Shown here: positions 11,895 through 18,633 of the stretch, in pieces
Position numbering within the stretch: position 1 is the first letter of the stretch
Layout of the letters: each line of letters opens with the position of its first letter
Source of the DNA: Conidiobolus incongruus B7586
Taxonomy: Eukaryota > Entomophthoromycota > Entomophthoromycetes > Entomophthorales > Conidiobolaceae
Length of the DNA: 18,633 nucleotides
Assembly (NCBI GenBank): GCA_000697335.1
Contig: JNEM01016776.1
Span: 1-18,633, forward strand
Reading direction: 5' to 3'
Notes under the pieces: generated by a model
Told to the model about the DNA's origin: nothing
The model's database searches: none
The model's input: the letters and a program-made list of their open reading frames with translations, nothing else
Position numbers and translations under genes: made by a program

Positions 11895-13087
11895 CAAGTT
11901 TCAATATAAAAAACCTACCCAAATGATAAGTAATCCTTTTTAAATACTATGTCAAAATATATATTTAATAAGCTATATTTGTTATCATACTTATAAAAAT
12001 TTCATACATAGTACTATATTCTATTATTATTAAATTAAATAAATAATATTTTTTATATCTTTATTAAAATTTTATTAAAATATTCAAGATATAAAGAGAC
12101 TTTAATACTTTGTAATATATTGTTTATATTAAGAAAACAACTGTATTATCTATATTATAATATATACAAGGAAAAAGGCCACGCTAAATTTAGCTTCAAT
12201 TATTAATATTTTCAATAATAAAAGATTATCATTATATTTGATATTTATTAATAAGATTTTATTAACCTTATTTTATTACTTAAATTATATTCTCTAGTTT
12301 ATTTTTTAAAAATTAACAATAAAAAAGTAAAGTAAAATAATTTAGTAATTTCAAATTTGAAATTTAATCTGTATGGATATAGGAATATATATATTTCAAT
12401 ATTTAATTAATATTGTGATATGATAACAGAAATTTCCAATTTGTTACTCCTGCACTTAAATGATTTTTGAATGAATGTAATTGGGTTTGGATAAAATCTA
12501 ACTAAAAACAAAGGGTATCATTTGAGTGTAAACCAATAAAACCAATCTGTATTAGGAGTATAATGTCGTGATTTTCAAAGTAAGATAGTTGGGTTTTCAA
12601 TATAAAACAATGATATTGCTATTTTGTGAATACTACAAATTGAATAAATTCTTTATAGTAAATTTTACTATTTATAAATATATATTTCTATATTTATTCA
12701 CAAACTATAATATAAATTACAAGATTATCGATTTGTAAAAAAATCTTTTTTAATATCCATATTGATGATTTTATTAGAAATCAATACATCCTAACTTTAT
12801 TACAAAATTATTACCAATTTCTCCGAGGTATAAATGCTATATATATAATCCTTGATAAGTTCATGAAAGACTAGTAAATATGTATAAAATTAAATGAACC
12901 AATCAAAATTATTATTCAATACATATATGTTATAAAATATCTCAAATTTAATATAGCTATATAGCATCATTATTTGGTATAGGTAATTGAATAACCTAAT
13001 AATATATTAATCCTTATTATATTATATACAAGTTCTATTTACTTCTAAATTGATAATAGACCCTAATATATGATTCATAGTTTATTA
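11895..13087. other. AT-rich spacer
   Basis: No gene is visible. A stretch near 12440-12620 is less A/T-rich and contains a weak inverted similarity (about 12446-12465 against 12519-12532), but no element could be delimited. Confidence 0.5.
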
Positions 13088-14398
13088 ATGCAGAAATTAA
13101 GTAATGGCACAATTTTAAAATTAGAATTAAACAAATAAATTAATAAATAATATATAAAATTTAATGAATAATATAAAATTAATAGCCTCCTTTATTATTA
13201 ATAACTCTTTTCTATACCTTTGGTAAGCTTCTAATACCTAAAAAACAGTTCTTTTTATTAAGGACAGAAATTTGATGTTTCACAAACCAATTTAATTTGT
13301 TTGCAGGAATTTTTTTTCCTGCAAGCTGTTTTTTTAATTGTCCAAAACAATTATAATCACATGGATTATAATCAGGTGAATATACTAGATGTGGTAACTC
13401 CCTCCAATTTTTTTTATATAAAAAATCTTTTACAGCTTTAGCTTTATGTATTTTGCAATTATCATGCAAAATAATAGGTGTCTTTAATTTATATTGAGAA
13501 CACCATTTAGAAATTGTTTTATTTAAAAAAGTAATATATAACTTACTATTAATTAATTTTCCTTGAGGTATTAAATAAGAAAACCATATACCATTATAAT
13601 CCATTACAATAATTAACATTTGCTTATATTTAAAGTGCTTATTCATTGGAATTTATGGAGGGGATTGATTTGGCTTAATATAACATCTTGTTTTATTTTT
13701 AGGTAAAGGATTATATAAAGGAATCCAAGATTCATCAATTACAAGTATTCACTGTAAAAACCTTTGTTTTTGGTTATACCTTAATAAGTTTAGCTTAGCT
13801 ATAGTTACTCTAGTTTTCTTTTAGGCTTCTGTTAAATTATAAGGTATCCATTTTGCATTTTTATTAATTAATCCAAGTTTAAACTTAAGTAAATATAACA
13901 TGCTTGTATAATTAATATTAAATTGCTTTGATAGTTCTCTAGCAGAAATAAAAGGGTATTTCTTAATATATTTTTTTACTCTATTGGTAAGTGAAAAAGT
14001 GACAGTAGAAATTAGTCTTCTAGATTTTGGTAAATTTTGAATAGTGTCCCTTCTAGCTTTAAAATCACAAATCCAGCAATATATGGTAGTTTTAGATAAA
14101 GCACCATCTCTATAAGCTGTTTGCAAGTTTTAGATGATTTTAGAGGGTTTATGGTTAAGTTTTAAAGATACAAAAATAAAAGCCTTTTGATAATCACAAT
14201 CTGGTTTAAGCATGATTAAATTTAAGTGTAAATTTTAAAATCAAAATATTTTAATGAAAAAAATAATTAAAATTGAATATATATATATAGTTTGAAAATA
14301 TTTATTTTCCTATATATTATATATATATATAATCTTTCAAAATGTATAATATGTTTGAAAGATCAGAAATTAAAAAATTTGCCATTTCTTAATTTCCA
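13088..14398 (-). mobile_element. Mariner-family (DD34D) DNA transposon, copy A
   Basis: An element of about 1.3 kb, the usual mariner size. Its ends are imperfect terminal inverted repeats: GAAATTAAG-T-AATGGCACAATTTT at 13093-13116, against the reverse complement of 14374-14396 with one substitution and one missing base. TA dinucleotides flank both ends (13086-13087 and 14399-14400), as expected for mariner target sites, although the outermost two or three bases differ. It carries one transposase frame on the - strand that is interrupted by stops, so it could move only with transposase supplied by another copy. A second copy lies about 40 bp away in head-to-head orientation. Confidence 0.85.
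13179..14213 (-). pseudogene. Mariner transposase (DD34D), single frame with internal stops
   Basis: Read from the ATG at 14213, one uninterrupted frame of 344 codons runs to a TAA at 13181-13179, matching the roughly 345 residues typical of mariner. In order it has an N-terminal helix-turn-helix DNA-binding region (about residues 12-110), the linker block WIPYNLT, the first catalytic Asp in VIDESW (residue 160), the second in ILHDN (residue 251) and the third in SPDYNPCDY (residue 286). Exactly 34 residues separate the last two, the mariner DD34D signature, and the numbering is within a few residues of Mos1. Five internal stops lie at codons 28, 132, 155, 187 and 334. All can be explained by single C-to-T or G-to-A changes: codons 155 and 334 fall at TGG positions, and the others fit CAA. 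There is no frameshift, so the copy is young or was inactivated mainly by transitions. Confidence 0.88.
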
Positions 14399-14481
14399 TA
14401 CTAATATTTTGCTCTTTTAATATATTACCTTAAATTTGAAATAATAGGAAATTTTTAAATTTCTGTCTTTTCAAACATATT
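14348..14481. repeat. Inner arms of the mariner-mariner palindrome
   Basis: AATATGTTTGAAA at 14348-14360 and its complement at 14468-14481 begin the best-conserved part of the large inverted repeat formed by mariner copies A and B. The arms continue for about 35 bp on each side and enclose the terminal repeats plus about 40 bp of spacer. The structure is explained by two oppositely oriented mariner 5' ends and need not be a separate element. Confidence 0.7.
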
Positions 14482-15512
14482 ATTAGTTTTATATATATAA
14501 ATATATACACAGTAAATAAGAAACTATATATTTTTAAACTATATATATATAATTATTTTTTTGATTCAAAAGTTAAATTTTTAAATTTAGTTTTTTAATT
14601 TAATTATACTTAAATCAAATAATAATCATCAGAAGTCTTTTATTTTAGTATTAGTAAAATTTAACCATAAATTATCTAAAATTATTTAAATTTTATATGA
14701 ATCTTTTGGTAATAAAACATTATTTAAATCAACTATTTATTATTAAGTAAATTATTTCAAAATTAATATAAAAATTATTTAAAACTTGTTAAAATATAGA
14801 AAATTAACTTTAATTAATATATACTGAATTATTTATATAATGAAAGAATATATTAAATATACATTTATATTTTAATTAGAGAATTATTTAAATATTTTAA
14901 TATTAGTCTATTAAGTATTCTATATATATTAGAGTTTAAACTCAAATTAATAAATTAAAATATAAATTAAATATTTTTGAATTTAATTAAATCTTAGAAA
15001 AATATTAAAATTATTATTGTTAAATAAAACTTATTAAAATATTAAATATTTAGGTATTTATAACAAATGATTATTATTAATGAATCTTAAACCTTTATAT
15101 ATAATCTTTTATTAAAACATAAATTAAAATGTTAAATTAAGTTAAATTAACTTTATCTATAAATCCTTTTAAGATGTGTATAAGAGACAGATTAAAAATA
15201 ACTAGAAAAACTATTATATCTAATATATTCTCTAGATTATAACCTATATAATTATAATTACTTTAGTTAATTAAAAAACCAGAATACAAAAAAGAAAATT
15301 TTAAATAAAAATTTAATTAATTTATATAATAATAAATTTCACTCTTTGATAAAAGAAATTATTTTCTCGATATTAAAAGCGTATTAAAAATATCACAAAA
15401 AGTTATTTATAATAAAAAAATTTTCTAATTTATATTTTATATTTATTTTTTTATATTATATATCAAAATATTTATTATTTTTCATATATAAAAAAACCCA
15501 TTGTTTAATCAA
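14438..15512 (+). mobile_element. Strongly AT-mutated mariner, copy B, head-to-head with copy A
   Basis: The + strand here parallels the transposase strand of copy A through nearly its whole length. Examples are 14590-14690 (matching the start codon region of A), 14860-14960 (matching the helix-turn-helix region), 15080-15160 (matching the DESW region) and 15191-15430 (matching the third Asp region to the stop). The left end near 14440 and the right end near 15512 resemble the copy A terminal repeats. Differences are predominantly G:C to A:T, no frame remains open, and the copy is inert. About 230 bp corresponding to copy A 13416-13647 is absent and is replaced by a 19-bp Tn5 mosaic end at 15172-15190. 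Together the two copies form a large imperfect palindrome centred near 14415. Confidence 0.75.
15172..15190 (+). other. Tn5 mosaic end (tagmentation adapter sequence), copy 1
   Basis: AGATGTGTATAAGAGACAG matches the engineered 19-bp Tn5 mosaic end base for base. This hybrid end was designed in the laboratory and is used in tagmentation and Nextera-type libraries, so it is not expected in a eukaryotic genome. It sits inside mariner copy B, exactly where about 230 bp of that element is missing. I infer an adapter remnant or chimeric join in the assembly. Confidence 0.93.
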
Positions 15513-16155
15513 TAGAATATTAATAGAACTCTCAAAATATCAAATATAATTATATATATATGTAATTATTATCTTTTATAAAAATCACTAAATATTATAT
15601 TAAAAATAGGTTAAATTATCAATATATTTATTTTTCTATAATATAAATTAAATATCTAAATTTATTAATATATTATTACCAAATATTTATTAAGTGTAAT
15701 TATAAACTATATTATAAGCCTATTTTTCAATTATATATCCATAATAATATCTAAAGTTTTCTGAAATTTAAGTGATATTTCTTATATATAGATATTATTT
15801 ATATTAATATTGCTACTTTAAATTGATTGATATTTCAAATATAATAAGTAATTATTTTTGATTTTCTTTAATATAAAGACCTTATCTAGTTAAAATATTA
15901 TATATTTATCAATATAGATGTGTATAAGAGACAGATTATTAATAATTTAATAAATCTATACTTTTATTATAAATAAATCATTGAATAATTCATTAATACA
16001 TTTGTTAAAAAATTATTTATCTATAAATTATAAATGTAAAATAACTAAAACCAAACAATCTTTAATTAATTTCAAAATACACTATTTAGATTATAAAAAT
16101 ATTCAAAATATAAACCTAATATTTTTAAATAATTAGCAACTAAAAATATAATTTA
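15513..16155. other. AT-rich spacer containing the second Tn5 mosaic end
   Basis: Non-coding A/T-rich sequence between mariner copy B and the LTR-like segment. It has no similarity that I can see to the sequence flanking the other LTR-like copy. Because a 19-bp adapter sequence sits at 15916, continuity across this stretch is doubtful. Confidence 0.55.
15916..15934 (+). other. Tn5 mosaic end (tagmentation adapter sequence), copy 2
   Basis: A second perfect AGATGTGTATAAGAGACAG in the same orientation, 744 bp from the first. Neither copy is preceded by the longer adapter parts used in standard libraries, and there is no 9-bp duplication around the pair of the kind a real Tn5 insertion would leave. 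A library or assembly artefact is the simplest explanation. Confidence 0.93.
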
Positions 16156-16613
16156 TGTTGATAATGAGTTGTTTTTCAATATTAAAGATTTGGGTAAAAG
16201 TTAAATATTATGCCTACTGGATATATTAAAATATAGGGACAAGTACTAATAAAATAGATTGCTTATAAATCACAAATATCTACAATGTCTTTAAATAAGA
16301 ATTACAAAGATTTGATATTATCTTGGTTCTTGATATAATCACTAATTGATAAGTAATAACTTAAAGATTTAGGTAATTTAATAAATTTGTGATAAAAAAA
16401 GATATCTTTATTATGATAGTTATAACTAAAGCTATATATCCATAGTAATTTATAAATTATAACTTATTTTCTAAAGGGTTAAAGTTCATTAATATCAAGA
16501 TAACAATTATAGATAATATATGAGGCTTTGCTATATATAAATAAATCAAAAGGATGTTAACATTTAATAATATTATAGAAATAGCTTAACTATTAAAATA
16601 CTTGCTAGTAATA
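16156..16613 (-). repeat. LTR-like segment (inferred 3' LTR of a Ty3/Gypsy-like fossil)
   Basis: Reverse complement of 11437-11894 with the same 458-bp length, but distinctly more AT-rich. On the - strand it follows directly after the integrase-like region, the expected place for a 3' LTR. Similarity to the other copy ends at both limits. The pair differs by many changes, mostly transitions toward A and T, so this is an old or heavily mutated copy. Confidence 0.6.
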
Positions 16614-18172
16614 ATATCTTAAGGTATTTTTAATCTTGACCTAAAACTTACAATTAAGTTAAATAATAGGTAGATTAGGAAATTTCTATAATAAACTTAA
16701 AATAAAGATCAAGATGTTTAGATATATTAACCATTAATAAAAGGTAAAAGTAGATAATAATTATATAATGTTAATAGGTAGCTTATAGATTTTGCTAGGA
16801 AACTCTAATTATAAAGCTTAAGATAATAATGGATAATAGATTAAAGTTATCTAGGATTTATATAAATTGCTTGCCTTAATATTAGGTTCTTAATATACAC
16901 ACATCTAATTTTAACTGACCCATTTACTATACTTACTAGGGAGTGTTACTTTATAAGCTTTTTTATTAGAGTTTATTATTTTATAACACAAAAGTCTTCT
17001 AGGTAATAATTTAGATTGATTTTTTTAGACCTTATGAGGGTTAGCTAATATTACTACTTAACCTCTTTTAAACTTTTCTTCTAAGAGTTTAGGATATTGT
17101 TTCAGCTCTTGTTTTTTAAAAAAAGAGATATGAATATAGTAAAGATTCTTTAATTCTTCAACTCTAGTGTAATGTTTTTTAACTAACATAAATTCTAATT
17201 ATAATGATAAGAGTTCCTTAAGCATAGTGCTAAACATTAAATAAAAAGTGTATATCTTATAGTAGAATAAACTTTAGTATAATAATTCTAAATTACCTAA
17301 GGGATTTCTCTATCCTAGGAAAACTTAGTTTCTTTACACTATTTAACAAAAGATTCAATTAGAGTTTAATTAAACTTTTCTACTTTACTATTAGTTTAAA
17401 GATAGTAAGTTGTTATTTTAATATAATGTATTACTAAAATATTTTGTAATTGCTTGAAATCCTTTATAAAATAATAATCATTATTAGTTACTACTTCTTT
17501 TAAAAGATTATAAACATTAATTACCTTATAGTAAAAGAGTTTAGTAATAATTAACACTATACATTCTTTAGTTAATATTGCAATTACCTATTAGGTAATA
17601 CTTTTAACCATTACTAGAATATATTTATATCCTTTTTTAGTTAGTTTAAGATGGTTAATATAGTTTAAATGCTAGCAATTAAAGATTTAGTTAAGAGGTT
17701 CTATAATTTGTTCAAGTCTTTTTAAAACACAATGTTTGAATTATTAACAAACTTTACATATTTGGATAAAATTCTTTAGTTGAGTAACTTGTTTAAGCTA
17801 TTAATAATAAAGTTGAAGTCTTTTGTAAGTAGCTTTATAATTATAATACCTATCTTTTAAATGAGTAATTTCTATCTTCTTTTTCCTTTTAAAAATTTTA
17901 GGGATAATTCTATATAACTAACTATTAAGTTGATATTGATTGAAAACTAATTGCTTATTTTAGATAGAATAATTTATAGCTGCCTTATATTTAGTTTAGG
18001 TTTTATTATACTTATGGTGTTTTATAAGAAACTATAAATAATCAAATACTTTCTCTAAATAAAGTTTATATCTTCTTATTTAAAATTGGGTACCTCTTAT
18101 AGATTAGGCTAAATATAGGTTTGTTTTAATTATCTTAAAAAAGTTAACATTAGTGTGTTTTTCCCTTCCTTA
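16614..18172 (-). mobile_element. Broken Ty3/Gypsy-like retroelement, integrase part of pol
   Basis: This fossil reads on the - strand. Pieces resemble the integrase end of a Ty3/Gypsy pol: a possible zinc-finger part with a CxxC near 17745-17760, a core-domain part around 17360-17520 that includes a KVEKFN block near 17369-17386, and a C-terminal part around 16920-17040 of the kind found near the GPY/F module. The LTR-like segment at 16156-16613 follows. The element is broken many times, probably more than a dozen, and has no coding capacity. The 5' LTR, gag and most of pol are not in the window. A Tc1-like element appears to have inserted at its right end. A Ginger-type transposon integrase is an alternative, but the adjoining LTR-like repeat favours Gypsy. 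Confidence 0.65.
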
Positions 18173-18185
18173 TACACTGACCTGC

Positions 18186-18376
18186 AAAAGTGAGTCATAA
18201 AATCAAAAACACCTATATTTTTACTAATAACTTGATTAATATTTAATAAAATAAACCAAAATTAAATAATTAAAATCTATTATATTTATTAGTTATATAT
18301 ATCATTAAATGAGGATATTTAGCTATTAATTGGCTAAAATATAAACCCTTAAATTTTACCTAAGGTGAGTCATAAA
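18186..18376 (+). repeat. Direct repeats in the Tc1-like end (IR/DR-like transposase sites)
   Basis: GTGAGTCATAAA occurs at 18190-18201 and again at 18365-18376, with similar preceding bases (AAAA and TAAG), 175 bp apart. In IR/DR-type Tc1 elements each end has an outer and an inner direct repeat bound by transposase at about this spacing. I infer the same role here. The core TGAGTCA is also a bZIP (Gcn4/AP-1) site, which may be coincidence. Confidence 0.6.
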
Positions 18377-18404
18377 TTTGTGGGTTTTTGGTGATAAAAA
18401 AAAA

Positions 18405-18633
18405 TTAAAACCTAGTGTATCCACCTTTAGCTTTTCTAACTTCTTTAAGTCTGTGGGGTATAGAATCAACTAACTTCTTACACTAGGAAGGGTTAATCTT
18501 GTTCCATGCTTCTTGAACATATTCCCAAAGTTGATCTAAATTTTTTGCTGGGGGGAAAGCTTTAATAGCTTTTTTTAACTGATCCCAAAGGTGTTCAATT
18601 GGATTAAGGTTAGGAGATTGAGGAGGCTACTTC
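18405..18633 (-). pseudogene. Tc1-like transposase C-terminus, partial, two in-frame stops
   Basis: The last 76 codons of a Tc1-family transposase are visible. They contain the conserved PPQSPNLNPIEHLWDQLKK block with the third catalytic residue Glu (DD34E type), a CKKLVDSIPHRLKEV block, and the typical terminal KAKGGYTRF before a TAA at 18407-18405. Two TAG stops interrupt the frame. One is at 18629-18627, where the family has Trp in front of PPQSP; the other is at 18485-18483, ahead of the CKKLVDS block. Both are consistent with single G-to-A or C-to-T changes. The first two catalytic residues and the DNA-binding domain lie outside the window. Confidence 0.88.

Larger units (their letters stand above)
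18175..18633 (-). mobile_element. Tc1-like DNA transposon, partial (runs off the window)
   Basis: The left end begins CACTGACCTGCAAAAGTGAG right after a TA dinucleotide (18173-18174), the target site of this superfamily. The transposase C-terminus reads inward on the - strand from the window edge to 18405. The end region carries two direct copies of GTGAGTCATAAA at 18190-18201 and 18365-18376, an arrangement like the IR/DR ends of Sleeping Beauty-type elements. The right end is outside the window. It abuts the retroelement fossil and is inferred to have inserted into or next to it. Confidence 0.85.

Noticed and set aside
12446-12532. Weak inverted similarity suggesting a miniature transposon
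   Set aside because: Only about 10 of 13 bases match, with no TA duplication or bounded unit.
13212-14126. Two separate genes, 13212-13646 and 13821-14126, on the - strand
   Set aside because: They are parts of one transposase frame with no frameshift between them, separated only by in-frame stops.
14348-14481. A separate MITE of about 134 bp
   Set aside because: The inverted arms are fully explained by the opposed 5' ends of mariner copies A and B.
18312-18340. Short hairpin ATATTTAGC/GCTAAAATAT in the Tc1-like end
   Set aside because: Short palindromes are frequent at this base composition and this one has no visible role.

Overview
This is a very AT-rich eukaryotic window, apparently fungal. 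The only well-supported host genes are two paralogues with tiny 48-52 bp GT-AG introns. They encode single-pass membrane proteins that look like fungal LEA_2 (LEA14/NDR1-HIN1-type) proteins. Most of the rest is AT-rich spacer or decayed transposable elements. Elements whose copies have drifted by G:C-to-A:T transitions, extreme AT content and miniature introns point to an AT-rich fungus. I cannot name the lineage.

Left part (about 890-10280): a tandem array of LEA_2-like genes on the + strand. Two copies look intact (4108-4951 and 9389-10280), with exon 2 and exon 3 of identical length in both. Two others are decayed: about 890-1455, and a much weaker remnant at about 7187-7445. Their conserved cores lie about 2.6-3.3 kb apart, as expected for old tandem duplication. 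Between the second and third members is a G+C-richer island (about 5290-5730). On the - strand it can encode a 52-residue protein in three exons, which I do not recognise.

Right part (about 11437-18633): a transposon graveyard. It holds a 458-bp solo LTR-like segment (11437-11894) and an intact-length mariner element with DD34D transposase on the - strand (about 13088-14398). A second, far more AT-mutated mariner follows in head-to-head orientation (about 14438-15512). Beyond it lies an inverted second copy of the 458-bp LTR-like segment (16156-16613), next to a broken Ty3/Gypsy-like integrase region (about 16614-18172, - strand). The window ends in a partial Tc1-like element (18175 to the edge) that appears to have inserted beside or into the retroelement.

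The strangest feature is not biological. Two perfect 19-bp copies of the engineered Tn5 mosaic end, as used in tagmentation libraries, sit at 15172-15190 and 15916-15934. The first lies inside the second mariner and replaces about 230 bp of it, which strongly suggests a library or assembly artefact. I found no convincing new multi-gene system. The best biological leads are the decaying LEA_2-like array, the small spliced gene candidate, the head-to-head mariner pair, and the repeated transposase-site candidate in the Tc1 end.
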